Source: Aureobasidium sp. EXF-3400
Lineage: Eukaryota; Ascomycota; Dothideomycetes; Dothideales; Saccotheciaceae
DNA: 64,000 nt
Direction: 5' to 3'
NCBI GenBank assembly: GCA_024195585.1
Contig: SWBL01000124.1
Location: 1 to 64,000 of the forward strand
Made by a program: the position numbers and the translations under genes. The notes under the pieces are model-generated. The model was not told the DNA's origin and did no database searches. It saw nothing but the letters and a program-made list of their open reading frames with translations. Of this stretch, positions 37,347 through 48,800 are shown in pieces (the stretch's first letter is position 1; each line of letters starts with the position of its first letter).

Positions 37347-38718
37347 CTAATCCAAGCGACTGGCATGGTTACCAGGTCCCTTTGTCGCATCCTCTGGCTC
37401 CCAAGTGAAGAACTGCTCCTTTGCAGGGATACACTTCCTCAACGCAACACCATAATCACCAGCATTAGGCGTCCTCAACAGCGTATGAATGTGGAACTTC
37501 GCCGGCTGCTCGTTATTCAAGAATACACCCGAATGATGATCAAACTCGACAATCACCACAGGAGACTGAATGCGATAATAGAAAGGGTCTTCATCACCAA
37601 ACCCACCGATCCAGCTAAAGTAGGTCTCGTCCGCAAAAGACATTGCTTGTTTGAGTTTCTTTGCCCGAGAGGTAGCGGGAAGGTAGAGGAAATATTCCTC
37701 AATGATGTTTGAGACCAGATTGCGTTGTTCAGAACTCATATCCTTGAGGGTGATGCCTTCGTAAGGAACGATACGGTTATCGCGGTATGCGCCGCAGAGA
37801 TGGCGTTGATCGTCTCTATTCCAACGACCCTCTGGCATCTCAGGATCTTTCATCAATTTGTAGATCTGAGTCTTTTGCTGTAGAGAAGGAGATAGCGATT
37901 GCATAAGCTGCAGACCAAGCTCTTCTTCTCTGGTGAGGATACGAGTGCCTTTGTAAGGTCCAGAGTCGATTTCATTAGGCTCGGCACCAGTGAACCATGG
38001 AGAAATGACGATTTGGCGTTTGAAGAGGAAAATGTTTAGACAGAGATGATGACCATAGAATGACCAGCCCCAGGGTTGTGTGGCAGAAGGCTCGCCAAAC
38101 AGAACAAAGTTGTAACTGTATTCATTCATCACTTTTGTGCCTTGAACCAGTTCGCCGAGGAAACCGTTAATTCGCATGGCGGAGATTGCTTTTTGGTAGC
38201 CTTCAGGAGATAAAGTGGCTTTGAGGACCGCGAGGATGGAATCTCTGACTTTGGGGGTTTGTTCGTCGAGGCGGAGGCCCTTGTGTGCGAGCAGGAATTC
38301 GGGGTTGGACCATGTTCGCCATTCTGGGCTGTCGATGTGGTAGCTGAGGGTTTGTTTTTGCTCGTCTGTTACGTTGGAGAGAAGGGATTGGGCGGCTGAG
38401 ACGATGGTGTCGATGTCTACTTCTTCGTCTTCGTAGGTGAAGAGGCCTTCTCGGACGGTGCCTGTGGGTACAGAGTTAGTCATGAAAGTGGAGAAGGTAT
38501 AGAATTGACATACCATCGCTGGTGACGCCCTTGAATGGTTCGGCGAGCAATGAACGCCAGTACATGTACAAGGCATGAAGCCATGGAGGGTTGTGCTTGG
38601 TCTTGAACTCGTGAGCATACTCGTGTGCATCTTGCTGCTTCATCATCTGGAAACGCGGCACATTGAGATCCGGAAGGTGCTTGCGATAGTCGCCAGAGGG
38701 GCCATTTTGCTGTGCCAT
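37347..38718 (-). CDS. DUF3500 family protein, two exons
   Basis: Exon 1 is 38718-38514 and exon 2 is 38461-37347, giving 439 residues. The intron runs GTATGT ... CATGACTAACTC ... CCACAG and joins SDG-TVREGLF in phase. Family hallmarks are WGWSFYGHHLCLN, the long central helical region with SGPYKGTRILTREEELG, and the C-terminal metal-site-like EFDHHSGVFLNNEQPAKFH followed by IHTLLRTPNAGDYG. DUF3500 proteins occur in bacteria and fungi, and no activity is established. The repeated histidines (GHH, DHH, HIH) suggest metal binding, which is my inference. No signal peptide is visible. It is divergent from the coiled-coil gene at 39227. Confidence 0.88.
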
Positions 38719-39226
38719 GATCGTACAACTTGTGAGGTTGGAAGGAACGGTAGTAGTGAAGGTGGTTGCAATAGAGTAGACAACCGTGTCTTGTATTATT
38801 CTGTCAATCGGTCGGCTCTTGTCAATGGCACTTTCTTCGACCCTGGATCGACTGCCCCGCTTCTCCACCACATCTTCCCCACCGCGGGTTGTCCTCGTTG
38901 TTCGGCATCATCCATGGATATTTCCAGCCCGGGACACACCACTATTGCAGCATACATATGGTGACCGATGTCGTGTGTTCCAGTGGACAGCGTCATGTCG
39001 GGCGTATAGTATATGATCGAGTCATCGAAAGAAATGATGATTCGAAAAGAGAATCGCGAGTCTCGGGCTGAGCTTTCGCGCTGCCGAAATTGGTCATGTG
39101 ACTGCGTGAGATGTTGGCTCCTCGAGTGCGCGTCAACCGCCGGCGTGTTTGTTTTTGCTTCTCGAATAATAAAGTGCATGCATTATCAGAGAGTCGAGCA
39201 TGCGACTCCACCAAAGTCTCTAGAAT
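38719..39226. promoter_or_regulatory. Bidirectional promoter region, DUF3500 / coiled-coil genes
   Basis: About 510 bp between divergent starts. Nothing else is supported. Confidence 0.45.
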
Positions 39227-42200
39227 ATGGATATCCTCGCTGCAGAGGTCGATCGAGTCGTCTTTACTCCGTATCCTACCCAACTAAAGGTTGGTCATAG
39301 TGCAGTCAACGTCTTTGCCACAGCACAATACTGATTACAATCCCTTGCTGTAGTCTCTTCATGATATCGTGTCTCGAACTTCCGAGGCGAACATATGTCT
39401 TTGGGCTTCCAGCTATCACTGTCGCATTCCTTCCTTGAGTCAAGCTCTTATAGATGCTCTACCACAATGGCCATATGTTTTAGAAATCATCACTCGCCTC
39501 TCTTGTGCTCTCGATGTCAGAAACTCGCTCGTGCAAAGAGAGCCGTCATTGTTGCCTCGTCTCCTCACACATGCTTTGGAATCCCGAGTTGAGAGTAGAA
39601 AGGTGAGATGACAACTTGGGCACAACTTTTGCTGTCTCGGCTGACTCGATACTAGTATGTGGACGCTGCCGTAGCTCTCTTATCTCATCCTCTACCCTCT
39701 GATGTGGCTCTTCCAGCGACTGCTCAGAACTTCATACTTCAGCTGTTCGATCGCGCTGCCACTCAACCCAATGCTGCCACCGTGCAGCAGATACACCGAC
39801 TGGTCTACGGAGCTTGCAATCCTATTCTCGGCATTCTCTCCCCAGGCGTTCTGGCCCATCTGGAAGAGTACATCTTTTCCATCCTGAAAAGTTCTTCTGG
39901 TGTGGAAGATCAGTCTTTGGGAATGTACTGTCTTGCTATCATGAGAATGATACTCGAGAAGTTCCAGACTGAGGTCGGCAACGATGATATGTGGCCTACT
40001 TTTGATCACTCAGTCAATTCTTCCAACTCACAATGGACGCCCGACGCCATCAAGCAATTCTTCCACGGCAATAAGACCCACAAGACTATGCAACTACTGG
40101 TGTTGCGAGTTATCTGGGCATGCCGACCAGAATCGGCAGATCCGACCGGCCAAGGTCTTACTAGTGTTACCCTTGTCAACCAGATCCTAGCTGGAGTATC
40201 TCAATCAGCAGTCATCGAATGGTCTCACAAGAATGCAGTTATAGTGCGAAAGTTGCAGGAAAAGTGCCTTGTGCCTGACATGCTTCCCGCTCTCCGCTTC
40301 CAGGTCCTTACTTTTCTGAGTTCACTGTCCGACAAAGTCGTCCTGCCATCCCAAGCAACGCTCTTCTATGAGAGATCGCTGCTGGACTTGAGCGCCGCTT
40401 TTTTGAAACGTGAGCATCTGGATATGTCGCTCCGCCTGTCCCTTTACCGCTTGTCTTCAAAATTCAAGCCTGAGTGGTGGGGCGAGCTTCTAGACAAAGT
40501 TATAGACTTATTGATAGACTCACCACCAACTGCGTTGTTCAACTCGGCCGAAAGCTATATCTTGTTCCTTGGTCACATCGCCGACATGGTCGATGACAAT
40601 GAGTCTTGTCGCCGCGGTCTACTGGCAACTCTGCATTCCGGTCACAACCGTCAGAAGCTGGAATATTTCTTTGCCGATCTGGAGACATCGCCTGAAATCG
40701 ATACAGGTCACAGCACAAACAGATTCTGTATCGCTTCATATACAACCTTGAGGAACAAGCTGAAGTCTTCGCTTTGCTCTCTGTTGCTTCGTGCAGCTCT
40801 AGCCGCTCCGCAAGAAGAAACTACCTCGATACGCCGAATGTTGCCTGGGATCCTTCGACACCATGCAGTTGTTGAGTCAAGCAAATCGACCTGTCCTATA
40901 TGTGTACAGACAAGACTCAAAGCACCGCAACGACCAACACCGTTTGTGGAGATCGAGGCCACACCAGAGTCTCAAGATGCGAGTCTGCATTGGAAAGAGC
41001 GTCTGGGTGCAGTGATGCAGACGCACGCCAAGTATCAGGAAACTTCCTTGGTAGCCTCTTTCATCAACATCTGTCATGATCTCGAAGCACGATGCGAAAG
41101 TGTCGAAGAGCCCTTGAGACTAGAACGACAGAAGTTCATAGGCCTCGAGAAGCGGTATGCGGATCTGAATAAAGCATACGGAGAGCTCGAGGGTCAAGTC
41201 ATGGATAGAGACCTGCGCATCAACGCCCTCGAAGCAGAGAACGATCGTCACGAAAATGACTTGGCAGCTTCTTCCCAAGAGACACGAGACTTGATGCAGC
41301 GAATCGATTCACTCGCACGAGAGCTTCAAGAAGCCAACCACAATGCTCAGCGTGACATTGATCAGCTCAAGCAGGAGAGGCAAGACTCGGAAGTACAGCA
41401 TGCTACCGCTATTGCCTGCAAACAGGAGGCTTTTGAGCAAGTACGTGAACAGCTTCATCAAGCCAGGTCAGACGCCGAGGACTTGCGCTCTGAGCTTGGT
41501 AACACGATGGAGACCAGAAAGCACGACAACACTGAATACGAGAAGTTACAATCAGAAAAGGTTGATCTCGAGCAGCAGCTTCTGGAAAGTCGAAACCGGA
41601 TGTCACAGATTGAGGAGGAACGAGCGACGCTGCTTGAAGGCCACAGCTTGCTTGAGCAGGATATCGTTAAGCTCCAACAGGATATTAATGGACGTCAAGT
41701 GCAGTACGAAAGCCTTCTCACCGAGATTAGGGCTGTCAAGCAGAACTCGGAGGATGAAGCTAGGAAGACTGCCACAACTTTCGAGGATGCTATGTCGAGA
41801 GCAAAGCAAGAGTGGACAACTATCAAGAATCATCTTGAGCAGCAATTGGAGGAGGCGCGACAAGATCTCGCTGAAGCAGAAGAGGGCTTCCAACAACAGC
41901 ATAATGCAAACAAGCAAAAGACTGCCGAGCTCCGTAAGCGGATCGAGCGTCTGACAAAAGACTGCACAAAGAAGAACGCTGAGGTCTTGGAAGCGCACGA
42001 GATGAGGAACAGGCTGATGAACGCTATGGGACTCACTGGCATGATGGCCCCGCCACCAGAGCCTACGGTCAAGTCGTCAGTACTGCCCGTGCGGTCCGCT
42101 TCAACCAATTCGTCCACACCACATACCGCATTGCCATCACAGATTCCCTTCACACCTGCACCTTACGCACAACATTCTGATGAAGAGCATGAAGACGAAG

Positions 42201-42595
42201 AGCCAAACAGTACGTTCATGTCTGACGACTCTGCAGATAACGGGCCTACTCCAAAGCGTGCAAGACCTCGTCCTTCGTTGAAGCCAGCAAATACACAGGA
42301 AAAGAGAACGAGCCTTGCACCGAGGTCTGCAAGAGCTATGATGCGAACAAAGAGTGCTATTAAGAGACAGCCTCTGCAAGACATGCCGACCAATCGATCG
42401 CCTGTGCGAGCTAGATCGCCGAGCAAAGTTGCGTTTCACGACATCCAGAACCACGGTTTCGGTATCAACACTGCAGAGAGGCGGGAACTAGAAGATTGGT
42501 CGTTTTCTGCAGACCATGTGATGACCGGCACGCCAGGTATTGGTTTAAACGACAAAGGGGAGGATGCTCTGGACGCAAGTACCACCGATGTTTAG
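39227..42595 (+). CDS. Large helical-repeat and coiled-coil protein, three exons
   Basis: Exons are 39227-39289, 39354-39602 and 39656-42595, giving 1083 residues. Exon 1 (MDILAAEVDRVVFTPYPTQLK) joins in phase to SLHDIVSRTSEANICLW. Its donor GTTGGT is weak, but the acceptor has a good CTGAT branch. The second intron is GTGAGA ... ACTAG. Residues 1 to about 510 form a leucine-rich helical solenoid. A lone CPIC (517-520) follows. Residues about 585-885 are a long heptad-rich coiled coil (Glu/Gln/Arg/Leu). The C-terminal 200 residues are disordered, basic and Ser/Pro-rich with an acidic patch (DEEHEDEEPN) and KRARPRPSLK, a possible nuclear signal. This order suggests a structural scaffold, perhaps nuclear or cytoskeletal. 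I do not recognise a named ortholog. Confidence 0.75.
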
Positions 42596-43356
42596 TTTGA
42601 GCATGCTTGCTGCGATTTGTTCTGGATACCCCACGCGAGTTTACTACTTTATCCCAACGTTGTACTAGATTCTCAGAATGTGACATGTGCCATGTCGATA
42701 TGAGTGCCGCCAAGCGTGTATGGATGCATAACACCATGCAAAATTCCGTATGCAGGGAGATCGACGGCATGGTTCTGCCGGCAACACTTTTGTTTTCCTC
42801 TTGACTCCTTTGATCAAAACACCGCTATAAGCAGCAGCAAACATGACTAGACAGGTACTTCACAGCACAAGTCTTGTACCAGACTACTGTGTGAATAGTC
42901 CTGAAGATACTGCAAGTTATGATAGCAAGAATGATAACTGCACATGAGCCGGCATGCGGGTTGTTCTCCGCCGGCGGCAAGCGCAAACAGACATTCAGAA
43001 ATCGATACACAATCTGGTTATCACAAACATCACGCAAACTATCACTCTTTCCAACGCGTTGAGTATGTATCGATGCTAAATCATGGATGGAGCGGGATGT
43101 TGAGATCAGTAGCGACAGACAGATTCACATCTGGAGTTGTTGACTTCGGTTTCCACTCTGTTTGCGCTTCGCTGCCGCCTTCCTTCCCTGCGTGGATGCA
43201 CTGAGCTTCATTGCACTTTCTCTAACTTGGAAAACATTTTACGCGTCAGGGTTGGGTCTTTGCAACATTCCTCGCTACTCGGTCTAAGCACAAGATCTTT
43301 ACTTCCAGGCTACATATCCATCTAGATCAACGCGTCTCTCAACGACCTTCACATTC
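42596..43356. other. Intergenic, upstream region of the RdRP gene
   Basis: About 760 bp between two plus-strand genes. No supported gene. The right part should be the RdRP promoter and leader. Confidence 0.45.
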
Positions 43357-46300
43357 ATGGAGAACACTCAGCCGAACAGGGAGCGTGTGCGCAGACCAGG
43401 TCCACACCGCATTCACCAGCCTTCTGCTCGTCCTCCGGCATCTGCTTCATCTGCTCCATCTGCTCCGCCAGCCCAATCTGCTCCTCCTCCTTGTTCAGCA
43501 TCTGCTCCGCCTCCTCCGCCTACTCGTCAACAACCTCTCTCTCCTATCACCAACCGTCAACGTGCTTCACCACAAACCACTATACCTAACGGCAGTCGTC
43601 AACATCAGCCGCCACAGACGTTCATGTCTAACAACGTCCGTGACAACAGCTTTCGTGCAACAGAGTTTTGGGAACCTGTCTGGGTCGACATCGAAAATGT
43701 TCCATACGCCCATCTCAATGCCGTTGGTGTGCATCGCTTTCTCTTCAAGTACGGTCACGTCTCTTGCATCAACTGCTACACCAGTACCAGAAGAGCCACA
43801 GTTCTCATGTCATTCGTCCGAGCTTCACTATTCAGTAAGCCTCTGAGTCTCGGAGGACAACGGCTAAATATCAGGAGACGTGTGTTCAAGTCCAGACTTA
43901 TACAGTCCCCAGCAAACGCCGCAAAGACTATCGCTCAGAAGACCACTCTTCCAGTCAGCCAAATCGAGTTTGGAGTGATGACTGATGAGCGTCATATGAT
44001 GGTCATGCACACAGTCTCTAGCACCCCTGACCACCCGGCCGTGACAATGCTTGACTTGGCTTCCGATGTAGGACACTCACTGGACTTCCGCTTCTTCCTC
44101 ACGGCTGAGAGGGATGCACCTTGGTATCGCGCTGAACTCCGCCTCAACACATCATTTGAAGTCAAGCAGATCCAACATGATGATGGCCACAAAGAGTTGG
44201 TCATTACCTCTCAATTCCCTCCAAAGTGGTGGCAGAGCGTAGGTGAAGACCTCCCTCAGGAGATTCACAAGGACAATCGCGAACCTCTCAACTTTCAAGA
44301 CTGGCCTAGGGGTTGGCGCCGTGTCACCGACATCGACCTCAATCCAGAAGAGCGTCATCTAAGCCCCGTGGCTTTCCTACCTCCCAGCCCAGTGGTCGAC
44401 ACAGGTCGCTGGCTGACTTGGAAGCTGACTTTCCCTGGTGAGATCGATAACATTGCTTACGACACGATCGTCGAGGCTTTGGTGGGCCACAACGTGACTG
44501 TTTGGAAATACAGCTCTGCTGAGTTCGACACCGTTCCACGAGAAGATCCGGTCGTTTGGGATCTACTCGACCCACACCAAGCTTCGTACGAATCAGATCT
44601 CCACCAGATGCAAGACGAAATGATGCATCTTGATCAAAACATCCGCTATCAACTCGAGGTCTGCATCTCAAACAACAAAATCGTTGAGCACACCTTGAGC
44701 AGAGAGTTCCTCTTCGAGCTGAGCGCCTTGGACAAAGACTTTGTTCGCGACCCCGTCAACCCCTCGATTGTGTCTCCAGCCCTTGTTCTCCTTGAGAACG
44801 TTGCAGACTCGAAGCAAACGTTCTACAATCCTATGGAAATCTTCGAAAACTACCAGCTGCGTCATCCACGGAAGCGTCGAATTCCCAAAGGATGTGTGTT
44901 GATGAGAACAGCCGTCATCACCCCTACCACTTTCTACGTCAGAACACCATCTGTGGAGGTGTCAAATCGTGTCGTAAGGGATCTCGATTATGCTGTAGGG
45001 AACTTTCTGCGCGTCAGGTTCGAAGATGAAGACTCCTTCGGACGTCTTATGCCTATGCCACAATACGAGAACCAGCACGAGGTATGGGCTCGCATTGAGC
45101 GCTGTCTTCGTCATGGCATCGACATCGCCGGTCGCCACTACGACTGGCTTGCATGTGGAAATTCTCAATTCCGTGAGAGGGGCGCTTACTTCTTTGCACC
45201 TTGGAGCGAAGAGAAGACCGCACGCAACATCCGCATGTCACTCGGTGACTTCTCCAGTATCAGTGTCGTCGCCAAGTGCATGGCTCGCATTGGTCAATGT
45301 TTTTCAACGACCAGAGCTTCTAACAGTATCGGTGGAATCAACGATGTGCTGATCAAGGATATCGAGAGAAATGGATACTGCTTCACTGATGGTGTTGGCA
45401 AAGTTTCCATTTTCATTGCCCAAATGGTTGCCAACGAGTTGTATGCCAAATCCGACCCCAATGATTACCCTTCTGCATTCCAGTTCCGTATGGGCGGTTA
45501 CAAGGGCATACTTGTGGTTGATCCTGCATTAAAGGGCAAGACGATCCATGTCAGACCAAGTCAGCGCAAGTTCGATACAAAGAATGAGCACAAACTCGAG
45601 ATCATCAAGCCTTCGAAGTTCTCTTCTTCGACTCTCAATCAGCAGCTTATCCTGGTTCTCACTACCCTTGGAGTGCCAAAGCAAGTCTTTGTCGACAAGA
45701 TGACAAAGGAACTTCAGGACATTGACCTCGCGATGACGGACGAGACTATGGCCCTGAACATGCTGCAGAAGAACGTCGATTTCAACCAGATCACATTGAC
45801 GATCTCAGGAATGATACTTGATGGTTTCATGCAATCTGAGGATCCCATGTGCGATATTCTCTTACAACTTTGGCGTGCTTGGAATCTGAAACATCTCAAG
45901 GACAAGGCCAAGCTCTTCATCGAAAAGGGTGCATTCGTCCTTGGATGTGTCGACGAAACAAACACACTCAAGATGTATCCAGGCCAGCTCCCTGAGATAT
46001 TCATTCAAGTACCCGGCGAGAAGGAAGGCGAGTGGAAAACTGCCGAAGGGGTATGCCTCCTGGCACGTAACCCTTCTTTGCATGCTGGCGACATCCGTGT
46101 TGTCAGAGCTGTCCCGTGTCAAGCTTTGATGCACCTCAAGAACGTTGTTGTCCTGCCTCAGCGGGGAGAAAGGCCGCTTGCCAACATGTGCTCTGGTGGA
46201 GATCTGGATGGCGACGACTATCTTGTTATGTGGGATGACGACTTACTGCCACCAGTGGCAAAATGGTATTGGGAACCCATGAACTATGATGCACCTATGC

Positions 46301-47733
46301 CTGTGATGTGCGTTGGGCCTGTACAGGACGAGCATTTCGTCAAGTTCTTCGTCGACTATATAAAAAACGACAGACTTGGTGCAATTGCCAACAGTCACCG
46401 TGCCATAGCCGACTACGAAGGATCAAACCAAGGCGTCGCACACTGGAAATGCGAAAAACTCGCTCAACTCCACTCGCAAGCTGTCGACTTCAACAAGACA
46501 GGTGTCCCAGCCAAGGTGGATACAGAGCTCTGGCCGAAAGAGTGGCCTCATTGGATGCAAAACAAGCCCAAGTCCAAACGGTATATCTCGAAAGAAGTGA
46601 TCGGAGTCCTTTACGACATGGTCCAGCCTCAGCCTTTCGTGCCTCGTCTGGAGAAGCCATTTGACAAGCGTATCCTCGATGCGTACATCTTGACTGATTC
46701 GCATTTGAAGAAGGCTAGAGAGCTCAAGATCGAGTACGACCAGCAAATACGTCGGGTCATGGTCAAGCACAGCATCAAGACCGAGTTTGAGGTTTGGACA
46801 GCCTTCGTCATGGAGCACAATAGAGAGCAACACTGGTACTCGTTGGCAGAGGATCTTGGCAATCTTATGAGCAGCATCAAGACAGACTTCCAGGTTCAAG
46901 TCAGAGAGTACCTCGGACTCGCCAATTCTGGTTACATGATCTCCGAGAAGGCGTTTGACATTCTCGCGCCTTTCGTGGCCGCTATGTATACCGTTACCGA
47001 GCAAGAGGTAACGCAATGGAAGGACAGCAAGTTGGTGTCATTTGACGAAGACTCCAACAACGCCCCTCTGATCACGTACCCTTGGCTCTTCAGCAGAGAG
47101 CTGGGAAAGATTGCCACCAGGCATTCTGGACCTTCGGCATTGCGAGCAGCATTTGCCGCCAATGGTGATATCAGGCGCAGGGCACCAGTGGTGAAGTCCA
47201 ACTACAAGGCAGAGCTGCATAGCATCAAGCTCGAGCCCCTTGCAGAGTGGAAGCCTGAGAATGTTGTGGATGACCACGTGGGAAAGACAGCTTTCGATGT
47301 CGCAACAGTCGAGATTCTCAAGAAAGAAACGGATGTACCTGGAGGAGATGCAGGGGCAATGGAAGAGTTGTTGGCTGAGGAGACAGCCGACGATATCGCC
47401 GAGGGAGATACAGTGGATGGTGCAGACGAGAAGAAAGGCGCAGACACGGAGGAAGGAACAGAAGAGGAAGAATCGAAGGAGCAGAGCTCAGAAGAGAGAC
47501 CTGAAGAGGAGAGATCTGAGGAAGGGCCTGAAGAGCAAAGCTCAGAAGAGGACAGACCAGAGGAGAAAGGACCTGCAGAGGAAGAGGGAGAAGAGGAAGA
47601 GGGAGAAGAGGAAGATGAGATTGGAGCAGTGGAACAACCTGAACAGCAAGGAGGAGAGGAGGAAGGAGCAAATGAAGGAGCAGAGGAGGCCGAGAATGCA
47701 TACGATCGCTTGATGGCCATGATGTCGTTGTAG
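43357..47733 (+). CDS. RNA-dependent RNA polymerase of the RNA-silencing type, single exon
   Basis: This 1458-residue enzyme makes double-stranded RNA from single-stranded templates for Dicer in RNA silencing. The catalytic loop is SGGDLDGDDYLVMW, with the DLDGD aspartates starting at residue 949 (46201). Upstream are FTDGVGKVS, QFRMGGYKGILVVDP and the RPSQRKF segment. The N-terminal 60 residues are proline-rich and disordered. An RRM-like fold (VWVDIENVP ... LFKYGHVSCINCY) follows. The C-terminal 110 residues are almost pure Glu/Ser/Gly repeats, unusual for the family core. Cellular RdRPs of this type include QDE-1 (quelling) and SAD-1 (meiotic silencing). I cannot assign the subgroup from memory. 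A triple-dsRBD protein lies about 32 kb away in the same window. Confidence 0.95.
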   Translation: MENTQPNRERVRRPGPHRIHQPSARPPASASSAPSAPPAQSAPPPCSASAPPPPPTRQQPLSPITNRQRASPQTTIPNGSRQHQPPQTFMSNNVRDNSFRATEFWEPVWVDIENVPYAHLNAVGVHRFLFKYGHVSCINCYTSTRRATVLMSFVRASLFSKPLSLGGQRLNIRRRVFKSRLIQSPANAAKTIAQKTTLPVSQIEFGVMTDERHMMVMHTVSSTPDHPAVTMLDLASDVGHSLDFRFFLTAERDAPWYRAELRLNTSFEVKQIQHDDGHKELVITSQFPPKWWQSVGEDLPQEIHKDNREPLNFQDWPRGWRRVTDIDLNPEERHLSPVAFLPPSPVVDTGRWLTWKLTFPGEIDNIAYDTIVEALVGHNVTVWKYSSAEFDTVPREDPVVWDLLDPHQASYESDLHQMQDEMMHLDQNIRYQLEVCISNNKIVEHTLSREFLFELSALDKDFVRDPVNPSIVSPALVLLENVADSKQTFYNPMEIFENYQLRHPRKRRIPKGCVLMRTAVITPTTFYVRTPSVEVSNRVVRDLDYAVGNFLRVRFEDEDSFGRLMPMPQYENQHEVWARIERCLRHGIDIAGRHYDWLACGNSQFRERGAYFFAPWSEEKTARNIRMSLGDFSSISVVAKCMARIGQCFSTTRASNSIGGINDVLIKDIERNGYCFTDGVGKVSIFIAQMVANELYAKSDPNDYPSAFQFRMGGYKGILVVDPALKGKTIHVRPSQRKFDTKNEHKLEIIKPSKFSSSTLNQQLILVLTTLGVPKQVFVDKMTKELQDIDLAMTDETMALNMLQKNVDFNQITLTISGMILDGFMQSEDPMCDILLQLWRAWNLKHLKDKAKLFIEKGAFVLGCVDETNTLKMYPGQLPEIFIQVPGEKEGEWKTAEGVCLLARNPSLHAGDIRVVRAVPCQALMHLKNVVVLPQRGERPLANMCSGGDLDGDDYLVMWDDDLLPPVAKWYWEPMNYDAPMPVMCVGPVQDEHFVKFFVDYIKNDRLGAIANSHRAIADYEGSNQGVAHWKCEKLAQLHSQAVDFNKTGVPAKVDTELWPKEWPHWMQNKPKSKRYISKEVIGVLYDMVQPQPFVPRLEKPFDKRILDAYILTDSHLKKARELKIEYDQQIRRVMVKHSIKTEFEVWTAFVMEHNREQHWYSLAEDLGNLMSSIKTDFQVQVREYLGLANSGYMISEKAFDILAPFVAAMYTVTEQEVTQWKDSKLVSFDEDSNNAPLITYPWLFSRELGKIATRHSGPSALRAAFAANGDIRRRAPVVKSNYKAELHSIKLEPLAEWKPENVVDDHVGKTAFDVATVEILKKETDVPGGDAGAMEELLAEETADDIAEGDTVDGADEKKGADTEEGTEEEESKEQSSEERPEEERSEEGPEEQSSEEDRPEEKGPAEEEGEEEEGEEEDEIGAVEQPEQQGGEEEGANEGAEEAENAYDRLMAMMSL

Positions 47734-47770
47734 ATCGATAGAAACCACGTTCCCTTTCATTTCAAGTCCT

Positions 47771-48746
47771 TCAACCAACACTAGCCTCACCCCTCTCAAA
47801 CACCCTAACACCACCATCGTTCTGCACAAAGTATAGCGCTTCCAACTCTTTACTCTGCTCCTTTTCCTCCTCTTCATCATCATCCCAAGCACCACCCCTA
47901 CTCACTCTAATCACACCACTGACATCCCTGGCTTTTCCAGTATCCAGTGGCCTCAAGCTCAACACCCATTTACTCACATGAGCCTGCTGTACCACAAAAG
48001 CCGCATGAGCTGCCTCCAAGGGCGTAGGGTTGTGGTTGGAGTCTGGCAGTGCAGCGGATAGGAAAGGAGCATCGGCTTGAACGATGAGAGTTGTGGTTGA
48101 CACCAGACTGCGGAGAGACAGCAGTAGAGAGGAAAGAGCCGGCGCAGAAGGACCGGAGGCTGTGGAAAGTAGGAGGGTTGGTGAGTCGAGCATCAAGTGG
48201 ATTTTACGGGTAGGATGGGCGGATTGGAGGGTGTTGATGGTGGTAGTGAGGGTGGAGTGTGTTGATGTAGTTGAGGCGGAGGTGAGGTAGGTCGTCTTTG
48301 ACGGTTGTTGCTGGGTTTGTGGTTGCGGTTGTGCTTGTGCTGTAGGTTGTGCTTGCGGTTGTGAAGGAGCAGGTATCGACGGACCGCGAGAAGGTATGGG
48401 ACCTCGAGATGGCAACGGACCGCCTCGACTCGGTAGCGGAAATGCGGGAGTGTTTCTAACAGGCAGGCTTCTCTGCGCAGCTTGTGGTGCGGTTGGTGCT
48501 AGCGACGCAGTATTCGAGCCCTCGACGGGGAATAATTGCGTCAACCCATCCACAAAAACAAATTTATCCTGTTGAGCCAAACGAGCAAGATCAATACCCG
48601 CGCCTCTCCTAGCTTCACTCTTCCAAAACTCATAGTCGCGTAACCACGACACCAAAACTACTGTGACATCCTGCTCTTCTGGCGATTCTGTTTCGGTGGA
48701 GGACGTGAATGTGACAGAATCGGGAAGCTGTGTTGCGGAGCGGGTG
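47771..48746 (-). CDS. ELP6: ELP6-like Elongator subunit, lacking its own start codon
   Basis: Elp6 is part of the Elp4-5-6 RecA-like ring of Elongator, which modifies wobble uridines of tRNA. The open frame reads TVVLVSWLRDYEFWK, FVFVDGL and IHLMLDSPTLLL, then the Elp6 signature PLEAAHAAFV and SLRPLDTGKARDVSGVIRV. The identity is therefore firm. The frame has no usable ATG. It opens just after a TGA and begins at a good splice acceptor (CTGAT branch, GCCAG, exon starting at 48746). The first beta-alpha unit normally found in Elp6 (about 50 residues) is missing. Only about 55 bp separate this acceptor from the RRP40 stop codon on the same strand, so the missing exon cannot fit there. Residues between strands are Gln/Pro-rich. 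See the finding on a possible splice fusion to RRP40. Confidence 0.8.
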
Positions 48747-48800
48747 CTGGCAAAGCATCAGGCGGATTGTTGTATCTTCTTCTCGGTTGAAGTCGATGGC

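Noticed and set aside
47202..47720. Serine-rich antisense frames under the RdRP tail
   Set aside because: These are shadows of the Glu-rich codons read on the opposite strand.
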